Counted from the stretch's first letter, positions 23,918-32,319 are shown. The stretch is 64,000 bases of DNA from Deinococcus roseus (GCF_014646895.1 NZ_BMOD01000001.1:305172-369171), one strand, 5' to 3'. The notes: generated by a model from the letters alone, not told the origin. A program made the numbers and translations.

Positions 23918-25072
23918 ATGCGACTCATTCTCACCCTGGCCCTCTCGCACCTGCGCAGGAGGCGCACCCAGAACCTCCTCACCCTGATTGGCATTGCCGT
24001 CGGGGTGATGGTGCTGGTGACGGCCCTCTCCCTCACCAATGGATTCACCCAGTCCCTCATTGATGCCACCCTCAGAACCATTCCCCACCTGGCCCTGGTC
24101 AGCCGGGAAACCCAGCCCAACAAAGCACTGGAAGCCGCTCTGAAGAAGAATCCCCAGGTGCTGGCCTTCAGTTCCTTTGCTGCAGACAAAGCCCTGATCA
24201 CCCGACCCGCCACCATGGGCCTTCCTGCCGGTGTGGACTTCTCCACCTTGCTGGGGGTAACCCCTCAGGAAAACGGCATCCTGAACCTCAGGCCCGAAGA
24301 AATGAAACTGATCAGCAGCCTCAAACCCAATGAAATTGTGCTGGGAGAGGTGCTGTCCCGTGCCATCGGGGCCTTTCCCGGAGACGAAGTGCGCCTTCTC
24401 AACAGCCAGTACAAAAGGGCCAGCTTGCGGGTCAAAGGCACTTTCCGTTCTGGCTACATCCTGATTGATCAGGCTTATGCCTTCATGAGTCAGCAAGCCG
24501 TCAAAAAACTGAACCCGGACAGCCCCATTGGGTACCGCATCAACCTGAAAGACCCCATGAAAGCCCGCGATCTGGGTTATGACCTGATGCGGCAATTCCA
24601 GGATTACAATGCACAGCCCTGGCAGGACATCAACGCCACCCTGATCGAACAGATGGCCCTGCAAAAACGGGTGATTGGCATTGTGGTGTTCCTGATCGTG
24701 ATTGTGGCTGCCTTCGGCATTGCCAACATCTTGATCCTCAGCGTCTTTGAGAAAACCCAGGAAATCGCCATCCTGCGGGCCATGGGCACCCCCGAAAAGT
24801 GGATCCTGCAGACCTTCATGCTGGAAGGCCTGATTCTGGGTGTGGGCGGCCTGATCCTGGGCAACATTCTGGGTCTGCTGGTCAGCTATTACTTCAAGCT
24901 CTACCCCATCCGGCTCCCTGGAGACCTCTACTTCATTTCCAGCCTGCCTGTGCAGATCCAGGCCCTGGATTTCGTGTGGGTGAACATCGTCAGTCTGGCC
25001 ACCACACTGCTGGCAGGTTTTGCAGCGGCCAGCAAAGCAGCCAGGATTGAACCTGCCAAGGTGATTCGCTGA
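23918..25072 (+). CDS. LolC/MacB-type ABC transporter permease
   Basis: 384 residues. One N-terminal span (about 14-38, LLTLIGIAVGVMVLVTALSL) is followed by a large extracytoplasmic domain (to about 250) and three spans of the FtsX type (about 250-275, 300-330, 350-372). This is the topology of lipoprotein-releasing or macrolide-export permeases. No ATPase or partner permease is adjacent, so the ATP-binding partner must lie elsewhere. The gene ends at an intrinsic hairpin. A TAAGCT hexamer ends 9 bases before the ATG. Confidence 0.87.
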   Translation: MRLILTLALSHLRRRRTQNLLTLIGIAVGVMVLVTALSLTNGFTQSLIDATLRTIPHLALVSRETQPNKALEAALKKNPQVLAFSSFAADKALITRPATMGLPAGVDFSTLLGVTPQENGILNLRPEEMKLISSLKPNEIVLGEVLSRAIGAFPGDEVRLLNSQYKRASLRVKGTFRSGYILIDQAYAFMSQQAVKKLNPDSPIGYRINLKDPMKARDLGYDLMRQFQDYNAQPWQDINATLIEQMALQKRVIGIVVFLIVIVAAFGIANILILSVFEKTQEIAILRAMGTPEKWILQTFMLEGLILGVGGLILGNILGLLVSYYFKLYPIRLPGDLYFISSLPVQIQALDFVWVNIVSLATTLLAGFAAASKAARIEPAKVIR

Positions 25073-25094
25073 AAGGCTGAGGGCCCTCAGCCTT
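25073..25094 (+). terminator. Terminator after the permease gene
   Basis: AAGGCTGAGGG and CCCTCAGCCTT form an 11-bp perfect palindrome immediately after the stop codon, followed by a pyrimidine-rich, T-containing tract. Confidence 0.6.
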
Positions 25095-25202
25095 CTGCCT
25101 TCTTCTTCACCTCCCAACCCTTTCTTAACTCCCCCTTAACAGCCTGCTGCCATACTTCCAGACAGATCGCGTTTTAAAAGATCCCCTTCAGGAGGAATGC
25201 AC

Positions 25203-25994
25203 ATGGACAATGACGACCAACCCATCGGCAAGGTGCTCAGCCGCAGACAGGCACTCAGGCTTTTTGGCATTGCAGGAAGCAGTGCGGTGGGGGCCACTGT
25301 GATCGGGCAGGCCCTGGCCCAGAGGCAGCCTCCAGGAGGTCCAGGGGGCAGTTCAGGCACCAGTGCAGGGAACAGCGGAGTGCAGGGGCTTCCTGGATGC
25401 GTGGTGCGTCCCTCCATGACCGAGGGGCCTTACTGGGTGGATGAGAAGCTGAACCGCAGCGACATTCGCAAGGACACCAGAACAGGAGCCATCAAAACCG
25501 GGGTTCCCCTGACCCTGATTTTTCAGGTGTCCCGCGTGGCTTTAAAGACCTGCGAGCCCAGAAGCGGCGTGATGGTGGACATCTGGCATTGCGATGCAGA
25601 CGGGGTGTATTCGGATGCCAATGACCAGGGGTTCAACACCAGAGGGCAGACTTTCCTGCGTGGGTACCAGATGACCAATGCAAAGGGAGCGGCCACCTTC
25701 CAGACCATTTATCCGGGCTGGTATTCCGGTCGGGCCGTGCACATCCATTACCGGATGCGCACCATTGAGAACGGCAAGGTGACTGGAGACTTTGCTTCCC
25801 AGTTGTTCTTCGATGAGGCCGTCACCGACAAAGTGCATGCTGTGGCCCCTTACAAATCCAAAGGCAAACGGGACACCCCCAACAGCACCGACATGCTTTA
25901 CAAGAACGGTGGCAACCAGATGCTTTTGAAGCTCACGGGCAGCCCGGAAAAGGGATACACAGCGACGTTTGACATCGGGCTGAACATCGGGTGA
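25203..25994 (+). CDS. Tat-exported intradiol dioxygenase-like protein
   Basis: Intradiol dioxygenases open catechol rings with a non-haem Fe(III). The protein (263 residues) starts with a Tat signal (SRRQALRLFGIAG.., residues 13-40), then a Gly/Ser-rich linker. The dioxygenase domain includes the Tyr ligand candidate EGPYWVDE (about 78), VDIWHCDADGVYSD and the GWYSGRAVHIHY stretch that holds the remaining Tyr-His-His ligands. Exported members of this family are common, and their substrates are mostly unknown. GGAGG is 7 bases before the ATG at 25203. An ATG at 25197 is too close to it. Confidence 0.88.
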   Translation: MDNDDQPIGKVLSRRQALRLFGIAGSSAVGATVIGQALAQRQPPGGPGGSSGTSAGNSGVQGLPGCVVRPSMTEGPYWVDEKLNRSDIRKDTRTGAIKTGVPLTLIFQVSRVALKTCEPRSGVMVDIWHCDADGVYSDANDQGFNTRGQTFLRGYQMTNAKGAATFQTIYPGWYSGRAVHIHYRMRTIENGKVTGDFASQLFFDEAVTDKVHAVAPYKSKGKRDTPNSTDMLYKNGGNQMLLKLTGSPEKGYTATFDIGLNIG

Positions 25995-26022
25995 CCTCAT
26001 CCACCAGGGCATCAGAAAGAGG

Positions 26023-26472
26023 TCACCATCCTCCTTCTGGTGCTCTCAAAACAGTTTTGAGAAAAGCAAAATACTTTGGATCTTCTTCCTCAAAGATTTC
26101 TGAACCGTCCAGCATCATGGCACGGGTCAGGTACTCTGCTGCAGTGAGGTTGTCCTGCAGCTCAAAAGCAGTTTCTCCCACCCGGAGCAGCACAAAAGAG
26201 TTCAGAAAGCCTTCGGGCATCTTCATGCATTCCCAATAAAAAGGACTGGCTTTTTCAAACTGCTGCTGAGCAAAGTGGATTTCTCCGAAGCCCACGTAGA
26301 TGCGCATGGTTTCCCAGTACGCGTACTTGGGTTCCGGGATCAACAAAAGCGCTTCTTCATAGATTCGGGTGGCGGCTTCAAACTCCCGGGCTTCTTCCAG
26401 GGCAATGGCCTGATCGATCTGTTCATCCACCCGGATTTTCAGGGCTTCAGGAAGGTCTTGTGGGTCAAACAT
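26023..26472 (-). CDS. TPR-like protein of unknown function
   Basis: 149 residues of helical repeats of tetratricopeptide type (DQAIALEEAREFEAATRIYEEALLLIPE, then GFGEIHFAQQQFEKASPFYWECM and LRVGETAFELQDNLTAAEYLTRAMM). This fold usually binds other proteins. The ATG sits just after AAAGGAG, inside the last codons of the tilS-tadA gene (8-base overlap), so the two are co-expressed. No function is evident. Confidence 0.8.
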   Translation of the reverse strand: MFDPQDLPEALKIRVDEQIDQAIALEEAREFEAATRIYEEALLLIPEPKYAYWETMRIYVGFGEIHFAQQQFEKASPFYWECMKMPEGFLNSFVLLRVGETAFELQDNLTAAEYLTRAMMLDGSEIFEEEDPKYFAFLKTVLRAPEGGW

Positions 26473-28057
26473 GGGGGTCTCCTTTTTGAGGGCTGCGCAG
26501 ACCAGAGAAGTAATCTTTCAGCAGTCTGGCACATTCTTTCTCCAGAACTCCAGTGACGACTTCAGGGGTGTGTCCCCAGTGGCTTCTGAGCAAATCCATC
26601 ACCCCGCCCAGTGCACCCATTTTAGGGTTGCTGGCCCCAAACACCACTTTTGCAATGCGGCTTTCCAGAATGGCTCCAAGGCACATCGGGCAGGGTTCCA
26701 GGGTGACATAGAGGGTGCAGTCGGTCAGGTGCCCTCCCTGTTTTGTGCTGGCCTCCCGGATGGCTTCCAGCTCTGCGTGGCGGGTCAGGTCATGCAGGGC
26801 TTCGCACTGGTTGTGCGCTGCTGCAATGACCTCGTTCTGGTGTACGATGACTGCGCCAATGGGCACTTCGTTTTGCTGGCTGGCTTTGTGGGCTTCCTGG
26901 ATGGCCTGTTTCATCCAGAAAGCATCTGAAGGGGGGGGTGTCTGCCCTGGAAAGCTTGCAGCCCAGATGGGAGGGTTGAGGCCCACCCATTGCACCTGCC
27001 CTTCCTCTGCCAGCAGCCAGACGTGATCCCGTTCACCTCTGGGAATTTTGCGGTCTGTCAAGACATCTGAAAGTTTGCGGGTGCCTCCAGCAAGGCGAAT
27101 GCGGTCCCCTTCCTGACGGTGCCGGAGTTTCCAGTTTGCAGGAAACTGAAAATCTGGCTTTCGATAGACCTGAGGGTCGGGAATTTTTCCCTGCTGGACG
27201 GTCACCTGTTTTCCTGCAGGCAGGGTGAAATGCTGCACCACGTGTGATTGCAGGGCAGCCTGAATCTGGACCAGATGATCATGGTCAAATTCAATCCCCC
27301 GTTTTTGCAGTTTCAGGGCGATCAGGCGACGCTGGATGGCAGCGGGCTCCCTGTCCCAGCGGGAGTAAGGGGTCAATTGCTCAGCCATTTCGGTCAGCAG
27401 GTCATGGTCTTCCCTGCTGTAAGTGGCAAACCTGGCAAGAGCAGCATCTGCCTGAGGATTGAGTTCCTGAAGCCATGGCAGCACCTCATGGCGCAGACGG
27501 TTGCGGGTGTAAGTGAGGTCCTGGTTGGATTCGTCTTCACGCCAGGGCTGATTTCTGTCCAGCAGAAACTGCTGAATCTGGTTTTTGCTGATCCCCAGCC
27601 AGGGGCGATAAACTTTGCCATGCCAGGCAGGAATTCCAGTGGCTTTGGCAGTGCCCCTCACCAGTTGCCAGAGCACCGTTTCAGCCTGATCGTTCAGGGT
27701 GTGGGCTGTGAAGATCAGGTCTGTGCTGTGTTTCTTCGCTGTGCGGGTCAGAAAGCTGTACCTGAGCTGGCGTGCCGTTTCTTCGATGCTCTGGCGTTTC
27801 TTCTGACTGATGTTGCGGATGTTGGCGGTCCCAACCTCCAGGGGCACCTTCAGTTGCAGGCAGAGGTCACGCACAAAGTGCTCGTCTTCCCAGGCTGCTT
27901 CACGCAACTGGTGGTTGAAATGGGCAGCAGCGACGCGAATTCCTGCTTCAAGACAGGCCCTCAAGAGTCCAACAGAGTCTGAACCTCCAGACAGGGCCAG
28001 CAGCACGTGCCGGTCAGCATGGGACTTGAGGGGGTGGAGCAGGTCTTTCATGCTCAT
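26465..28057 (-). CDS. tilS: tRNA-Ile lysidine synthetase TilS fused to tRNA adenosine deaminase TadA
   Basis: One 530-residue protein carries both tRNA wobble-base enzymes. Residues 1-370 are TilS: the PP-loop SGGSDS (about 20-25), the middle domain and the C-terminal RRxxGDRI-like RHRQEGDRIRLAG. It modifies C34 of tRNA-Ile2 with lysine. Residues about 375-520 are TadA: zinc/catalytic HAE (TRHAELEAI) and PCPMC, which converts A34 of tRNA-Arg to inosine. No stop or frameshift lies between them. I start at the ATG 28057. An ATG two codons on has a TAGGCT 8 bases before it and is an alternative. It diverges from the ArsR gene. Confidence 0.94.
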   Translation of the reverse strand: MSMKDLLHPLKSHADRHVLLALSGGSDSVGLLRACLEAGIRVAAAHFNHQLREAAWEDEHFVRDLCLQLKVPLEVGTANIRNISQKKRQSIEETARQLRYSFLTRTAKKHSTDLIFTAHTLNDQAETVLWQLVRGTAKATGIPAWHGKVYRPWLGISKNQIQQFLLDRNQPWREDESNQDLTYTRNRLRHEVLPWLQELNPQADAALARFATYSREDHDLLTEMAEQLTPYSRWDREPAAIQRRLIALKLQKRGIEFDHDHLVQIQAALQSHVVQHFTLPAGKQVTVQQGKIPDPQVYRKPDFQFPANWKLRHRQEGDRIRLAGGTRKLSDVLTDRKIPRGERDHVWLLAEEGQVQWVGLNPPIWAASFPGQTPPPSDAFWMKQAIQEAHKASQQNEVPIGAVIVHQNEVIAAAHNQCEALHDLTRHAELEAIREASTKQGGHLTDCTLYVTLEPCPMCLGAILESRIAKVVFGASNPKMGALGGVMDLLRSHWGHTPEVVTGVLEKECARLLKDYFSGLRSPQKGDPHV

Positions 28058-28102
28058 CCAGCCTACACCATTTGATCTATTTCGAAGTTTATCTAATTGG
28101 AT

Positions 28103-28108
28103 TAAAAT
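28103..28108 (+). promoter_or_regulatory. -10 of leaderless ArsR gene
   Basis: TAAAAT ends 7 bases before the ATG. It is flanked by near-repeats AATTGGATT and AATTGATTT, which may be the regulator's own site. Confidence 0.5.
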
Positions 28109-28115
28109 TGATTTT

Positions 28116-28712
28116 ATGAGCATCAAACCAAAATTTCCCACATCTTCCAGCACCACCCCCGAACACAGTGCTGCCTTTTTCAAGGCCCTGGGACATCCCT
28201 CCAGACTGATGATTCTGGCCCTGCTCAGGCAGAAATCGCAGCATGGGGAGGAACTGGCAAAGCGACTCAACCTGAGTCCAGCCACCGTTTCCCATCACAT
28301 GAACCTGCTGACCGAGCAGAACCTGGTGACCGCACAAAAAGATCAGTACTGGCAGGTTTACTCCCTGAATGAAAAAGCACTTCAGGGTTCAGTGTTGGCC
28401 CTCATCCCTGTGCTGATCGAAGAAAAACAGAAGTACAGTGAACAGGAAAAAATCCTGCATGCCTTCTTCAAAGATGGGCGTCTGGTGAAGTTTCCTTCCC
28501 AGATCAAGAAACAACGCATCGTGCTGGAAAAACTGATTGAGGCTTTCGAATTTGACCGGACCTACACGGAACTGGAGGTCAACCGTGTTCTGGTCGAATT
28601 CAACGAAGATGTGGCCACCCTGCGGCGCATGATGGTCACCGAAGGCCTGATGGTGCGTTCAAACAGCATTTACCAGAGGGTTAGAGACGAAACTTCCACA
28701 AAAATCCTCTGA
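28116..28712 (+). CDS. ArsR-type winged-helix regulator with DUF2087 domain
   Basis: Residues about 18-95 are an ArsR HTH (FFKALGHPSRLMILALL.., ELAKRLNLSPATVSHHMNLL). Residues about 115-190 match the DUF2087 pattern (HAFFKDGRLVKFPSQ, then YTELEVNRVLVEFNEDVATLRRMMV). This pairing is a known architecture of unknown ligand. There is no cysteine metal-binding motif. The length is 198 residues with a leaderless start. It diverges from tilS-tadA and precedes the peroxiredoxin gene by 19 bases. Confidence 0.88.
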   Translation: MSIKPKFPTSSSTTPEHSAAFFKALGHPSRLMILALLRQKSQHGEELAKRLNLSPATVSHHMNLLTEQNLVTAQKDQYWQVYSLNEKALQGSVLALIPVLIEEKQKYSEQEKILHAFFKDGRLVKFPSQIKKQRIVLEKLIEAFEFDRTYTELEVNRVLVEFNEDVATLRRMMVTEGLMVRSNSIYQRVRDETSTKIL

Positions 28713-28718
28713 ATTCCC

Positions 28719-28724
28719 TACAAT
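28719..28724 (+). promoter_or_regulatory. -10 of leaderless peroxiredoxin gene
   Basis: TACAAT ends 7 bases before the ATG at 28732, just after the ArsR stop. Confidence 0.55.
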
Positions 28725-28731
28725 GTCAGGC

Positions 28732-29220
28732 ATGACGTTGCGTGTCGGAGACCCTGCACCCCCTTTTTCTGCTCTCAGTGACCAGGGGCAACAAATCAGC
28801 CTGGACGCTTTGCATGGAAAATGGGTGGTGCTGTTCTTCTATCCCAGAGCGGGTTCCAGAGGCTGCAGTGTGGAAGCCAGGGGGTTTGAAAACCTGCTGC
28901 ATGACTTTCACCGGCTGGGAACGGACATCATCGGGATCAGCACCGACACCGAGGCGCATCAGGCCAAGTTTCGCCAGGGTTGCACCCTTCATTTTCCCCT
29001 CATCCCCGACAGCGACAAGAAAATCTGCTCCAGGTATGGGGTGATGGGGTTGCTGGGGTTGCTCACAGGACAGGCAGACCGCCAGACCTTCCTGATTGAC
29101 AGAGAAGGAAAAATTGCGCACCACTGGCGTTTTGTGAACCCCTTCAGCCATGCCTCAGAGGTTCTGGAGCAAGTTCAGGGCCTGACGGGGTACACTGAAA
29201 CGCGTGAAAGTCAGAGTTAA
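28732..29220 (+). CDS. Peroxiredoxin (BCP/PrxQ-like)
   Basis: Thiol peroxidase fold of 162 residues. It has the family start TLRVGDPAPPFSAL and the active-site region FFYPRAGSRGCSVEARGF. The peroxidatic Cys is in GCS (about residue 47). The usual threonine (T..C motif) is a serine, and the resolving Cys often found five residues later (TEACGF) is Arg here. The protein has another Cys in GCTLHF and one in KICSRYG. A start three codons earlier exists but falls inside the -10 element. Its 3' end overlaps the rRNA methyltransferase gene by 17 bases. Confidence 0.88.
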   Translation: MTLRVGDPAPPFSALSDQGQQISLDALHGKWVVLFFYPRAGSRGCSVEARGFENLLHDFHRLGTDIIGISTDTEAHQAKFRQGCTLHFPLIPDSDKKICSRYGVMGLLGLLTGQADRQTFLIDREGKIAHHWRFVNPFSHASEVLEQVQGLTGYTETRESQS

Positions 29221-30370
29221 AAGCGGAAAAGAAAAGAAACTGCTGAACCATTACCCCTTTGCCTACAGCGGGGATTTGCTGGAGGTCCCCGAACTCGAAG
29301 CAGGCAGTGTGGTGGATGTGCATGCCGAAGGGGGCATGTTCATCGGACGGGCATACTTCAATCCCACAGGCAGCATTCCCCTGCGCATGCTCACCCTCAA
29401 ACGGGAGAACATCGACGAGAAATTCTACCGGGCACGCATCCAGCAGGCCTGGGACAGGCGCAAAGCCCGCCTGCCTGAAGCAGAAGCCTTCCGTTTGCTG
29501 CATGCAGAAGCCGACGGCACCCCTGGCATCGTTGCAGATTACTTCAATGGCGTCCTGAGCGTGCAATTCAGAAACGCTGGTGTGGAAAAGCACCGGGACA
29601 TCATCCTGAGCGCCCTGAAACACGTCACGGGAGCGTCTTCAGCCTACGAACGTTCTGATACCGTGGAGCGCAACAAAGAAGGCCTGGGACAGACCACAGG
29701 CGTGCTGTGGGGGGAACCTCCCCAGGAAGTGGAATTCACCGAAGGCGGAGTCAAATTCTCCTTCAAGCCTCTGGACAGCCAGAAAACCGGATTTTTCCTG
29801 GACCAGCGGGACAACCGTGCCCTGATGGCAAACCTGGTCCAGCCAGGAGACAATTTTCTGGACGTGTACAGCTACACAGGGGGCTTCAGTTTGCACGCTG
29901 CAAAACAGGGAGCCAGAACCATGGCCATTGACAAAGACGCCACCGCGCTTGCCACCCTGGAAAAAGTGGCCCAGAAAAACGGTCTGGACCGTCAGGTGGG
30001 GATGCGCCTTGGAGATGCCATCAAGGTTCTGGCAGATCTGGAAAAAGAAAAACGCACCTTCCAGCACGCCGTCTTTGACCCTCCCACCCTGGCCAAACGC
30101 AAGGACGATGTGCCCCAGGCCAAACGCATCTTCTCCGAAGGGCTTTCCCACATCTTCAAGATGCTGACCCCTGGAGGCCACGTGCTGGTGAGCACCTGCG
30201 CCCACTACATCCGGGTGGAGGACATGCTGGACGCAGCCCGACTGGCCATGGCAGACACCGGACGCACCGCAGAAGTCATCACCGTGACCCACCAGCCTGC
30301 AGACCACCCCTGGATGCTGCTGGTCCCCGAAAGCCTGTACCTGAAATCCATCCTGCTGAGGGTTGAATGA
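29204..30370 (+). CDS. PUA-domain 23S rRNA (cytosine-C5) methyltransferase, RlmI-like
   Basis: It methylates a cytosine of 23S rRNA with S-adenosylmethionine. Residues 1-75 are the PUA RNA-binding domain, followed by an RlmI-type middle domain and the Rossmann methyltransferase domain (about 190-388), with LDVYSYTGGFSLHAA (SAM site), DPPT and STCAHYI motifs. Length is 388 residues. The GTG start at 29204 lies within the end of the peroxiredoxin gene. The assignment to RlmI itself is by family resemblance. Confidence 0.9.
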   Translation: MKVRVKSGKEKKLLNHYPFAYSGDLLEVPELEAGSVVDVHAEGGMFIGRAYFNPTGSIPLRMLTLKRENIDEKFYRARIQQAWDRRKARLPEAEAFRLLHAEADGTPGIVADYFNGVLSVQFRNAGVEKHRDIILSALKHVTGASSAYERSDTVERNKEGLGQTTGVLWGEPPQEVEFTEGGVKFSFKPLDSQKTGFFLDQRDNRALMANLVQPGDNFLDVYSYTGGFSLHAAKQGARTMAIDKDATALATLEKVAQKNGLDRQVGMRLGDAIKVLADLEKEKRTFQHAVFDPPTLAKRKDDVPQAKRIFSEGLSHIFKMLTPGGHVLVSTCAHYIRVEDMLDAARLAMADTGRTAEVITVTHQPADHPWMLLVPESLYLKSILLRVE

Positions 30371-30443
30371 TCGGTGAAGTCAAACAGACTGAACTTCACC
30401 CTTTTTCACTTCTGCTCACCACCGAACCTGATATTTTAAAGCC

Positions 30444-30713
30444 ATGATCGAGTTCACACCCCCTGAAGCCCCTCCTTTCAATGCCTCCTGCGCAGTGGAG
30501 CCTGCTTACCGGTTGCTGGACCACTACACCTCCTACCGGACCGATGTCACGGTGGATGGGGTCCAGCATGAAAATGTTGTGCTGTTCGATTTTCTGAAAA
30601 CCCTCAAGACCCACCCAAATTATCCTGCTGCCCGCTCCCGTTTCCTGAAAAACATCGAAGGGGTTCTGGAGCGCGAGGGCGGCAAACTGGAATGGCTGGA
30701 GCGTGACCTGTGA
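30444..30713 (+). CDS. Small protein of unknown function, coupled to methyltransferase
   Basis: 89 residues, acidic, no signal peptide or membrane span. It has hydrophobic patches (NVVLFDFLKTL) and a C-terminal helix (FLKNIEGVLEREGGKLEWLERDL). I do not recognise a family. TATTTT ends 6 bases before its ATG, which fits a leaderless start. Its stop overlaps the GTG of the O-methyltransferase (GTGA), so it is probably a genuine first gene of a two-gene unit. Confidence 0.72.
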   Translation: MIEFTPPEAPPFNASCAVEPAYRLLDHYTSYRTDVTVDGVQHENVVLFDFLKTLKTHPNYPAARSRFLKNIEGVLEREGGKLEWLERDL

Positions 30714-31369
30714 CCGAAGAAACCCTGCTGGCACTGGACAGTTACATCCAGAAACACTACGCCCAGGAGGACCGCGTCCTCAAAAACATCCTGACCCACA
30801 GCAATGAAGCTGGCCTGGACCCCATCCAGCTCAGCCCCACCCAGGCCAAGATGCTGCACCTGCTGGTGAAAATTCAGGGTGCAAAACGCATTCTGGAAGT
30901 GGGCAGTCTGGGCGGGTACAGCGGCACCTGGCTGGCCCGTGCCCTCCCCCAGGACGGCAAACTGATCACCCTGGAAATCAACCCGGACGCAGCACGGGTG
31001 GCCCGCAGCAATTTTGAACAGGCCGGTCTGTCAGACCGGGTGGAAGTCATTGAAGGCGACGCCATCCAGACCATGAAAGGCCTGCTGAAACAGGAGCCTT
31101 TCGATTTTGTGTTCATTGACGCCGACAAGACCCTCTACCCCGAGTACTACGAATTTGCCATGCGTCTGGTGCACCCCGGAAGCCTGATCGTGCTGGACAA
31201 TGTGGTGCAGCAGGGTAAAATTCTGGACCCCAGCCTGAAAGAAAGCCGAAACCGCAAGGTCAGGGAACTGAACGCCTTCATCGGGCTGGATCCCAGGGTG
31301 GAAGCCATCATGGTGCCCACCTTCACCTCCAAAGGGCTGGATGGTTTTCTGGTGGTGCGGGTGAAGTAG
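30710..31369 (+). CDS. Class I O-methyltransferase (caffeoyl-CoA OMT-like family)
   Basis: SAM-dependent methyltransferase of 219 residues with ILEVGSLGGYSGTWLA (about 62-77, SAM site), LEINPDAARVARSNF, GDAIQTM, the metal-binding-type DFVFIDADKTLYPEYYEFA and VLDNVVQQGKILD. Bacterial members methylate catechol-like hydroxyls or unknown metabolites. The GTG start overlaps the upstream small gene. The closest eukaryotic-named family is a guide to fold, not to substrate. Confidence 0.9.
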   Translation: MTEETLLALDSYIQKHYAQEDRVLKNILTHSNEAGLDPIQLSPTQAKMLHLLVKIQGAKRILEVGSLGGYSGTWLARALPQDGKLITLEINPDAARVARSNFEQAGLSDRVEVIEGDAIQTMKGLLKQEPFDFVFIDADKTLYPEYYEFAMRLVHPGSLIVLDNVVQQGKILDPSLKESRNRKVRELNAFIGLDPRVEAIMVPTFTSKGLDGFLVVRVK

Positions 31370-31373
31370 ATCC

Positions 31374-31426
31374 CTCTGCACCCCCCTGCACCCCCCTGCA
31401 CCCCCCTGCACCCCCCTGCACCCCCT
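31374..31426. repeat. 10-bp C-rich tandem repeat
   Basis: The unit CCCCCCTGCA is repeated four times exactly (31381-31420), with partial copies on both sides. It lies directly after the methyltransferase stop. It is strongly strand-asymmetric (no G except in TGCA). Confidence 0.9.
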
Positions 31427-31437
31427 GCGCTTGTGCT

Positions 31438-31456
31438 GTCCCCCCTTCAGGGGGAC
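31438..31456. terminator. C/G-rich hairpin between convergent genes
   Basis: GTCCCCC pairs with GGGGGAC around a short loop and is followed by TTTC. It sits 3 bases before the end of the convergent MBL hydrolase gene, so it can serve the plus-strand operon. Confidence 0.55.
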
Positions 31457-31459
31457 TTT

Positions 31460-32257
31460 CTACGACACCCAGACCCGCAATCCATCAGAGGCCAGACGCA
31501 CCTTTTCGGGAAGTCTGGTTTCTCCATTTAAAACCCTTCTGGCATCAATGTCGTGGCTCATGTGGGTGAAGATCACCTGTTTTGCAGACTGAACAGATGG
31601 CAAGGCCAGCGCTTCCTGCACATCGTAGACACTGCGGTACTTCATCTCGTAAGATTCATGCCAGTAAGAGGTGCCCAGGATCAGCAAATCCAGGTTCATC
31701 ATGTGGGTCTGCTCGGTTTCTTCGGGGATGTTGATGCTGTCGGGGCAGTACACCCAGCAGAAATCGGGCTTTTCAAAACGGTAGGCATAACTGAAACCAT
31801 TTGCCCCGTGGGGCACTTTAAAAGCAGACACCTGATACCCTGCCAGCATCAGTTCAGAAGTCACAGGTTTGAGCCAGTCCTGCAACTTCACGTAAGCAAA
31901 GCGGGCTTTGACCATTGGGATGACTTCTTCGGAGGCGTACATGGGCAAATCGTTACTGCCGTAGTACATGAAGTCCAGCAAATCCCCAAGGCCCAGCACA
32001 TGGTCGTTGTGGGCATGGGTGATCAAGAGGCCGTCCACTTTTCTGAGGTCTTCCCGCAAAGCCTGGGTCTGGAAATCCGGTCCAATGTCGATCAGTACAT
32101 TCTGAGAAGTTGAACCAGCATCTTCCTGAATCAGCAGGCTGGAGCGGGTTCTGCGGTTCTGACCGGTGCTTCTGGCCTCCTCGCAGACCGCACAATCACA
32201 ATAAAAACGGGGCACCCCTCTGGAATCGGAAGTTCCCATGAAAACCAGTTGTGGCAT
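31460..32257 (-). CDS. MBL-fold metallo-hydrolase (PhnP-like)
   Basis: Metallo-beta-lactamase fold of 265 residues with the N-terminal LVFMGTSDSRGVPRFYC (C-D-C-x-x-C cluster near residues 19-25, as in PhnP-type proteins that bind an extra zinc), the core HAHNDH metal motif (about 79-84) and a C-terminal FTHMSHD. PhnP-type enzymes cleave cyclic phosphodiesters. The substrate here is not known. The ATG at 32257 has GGAGG about 9 bases before. An upstream start would add 22 unlikely residues. A terminator separates it from trpC. Confidence 0.86.
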   Translation of the reverse strand: MPQLVFMGTSDSRGVPRFYCDCAVCEEARSTGQNRRTRSSLLIQEDAGSTSQNVLIDIGPDFQTQALREDLRKVDGLLITHAHNDHVLGLGDLLDFMYYGSNDLPMYASEEVIPMVKARFAYVKLQDWLKPVTSELMLAGYQVSAFKVPHGANGFSYAYRFEKPDFCWVYCPDSINIPEETEQTHMMNLDLLILGTSYWHESYEMKYRSVYDVQEALALPSVQSAKQVIFTHMSHDIDARRVLNGETRLPEKVRLASDGLRVWVS

Positions 32258-32280
32258 TTGAATGCTCCTCCCAGCACAAA

Positions 32281-32303
32281 GGAGGGCATGTGCTGGCCCT
32301 CCT
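32281..32303 (-). terminator. trpC terminator
   Basis: On the minus strand GGAGGGC and GCCCTCC pair over a 9-base loop, followed by TTT, just after the trpC stop. The MBL gene's ribosome binding site follows. Confidence 0.55.
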
Positions 32304-32319
32304 GCACGTTTAACAGAGA

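Noticed and set aside
23783..25117. A 444-residue antisense frame across the LolC-type permease
   Set aside because: The plus-strand reading has clear membrane spans and family motifs; the antisense product is His/Gly/Gln-rich with no fold.
31374..31426. CRISPR-like array from regular repeats
   Set aside because: The repeat unit is 10 bp with no spacers and no cas gene. The 14-bp repeats at 6931-6972 fail for the same reason.
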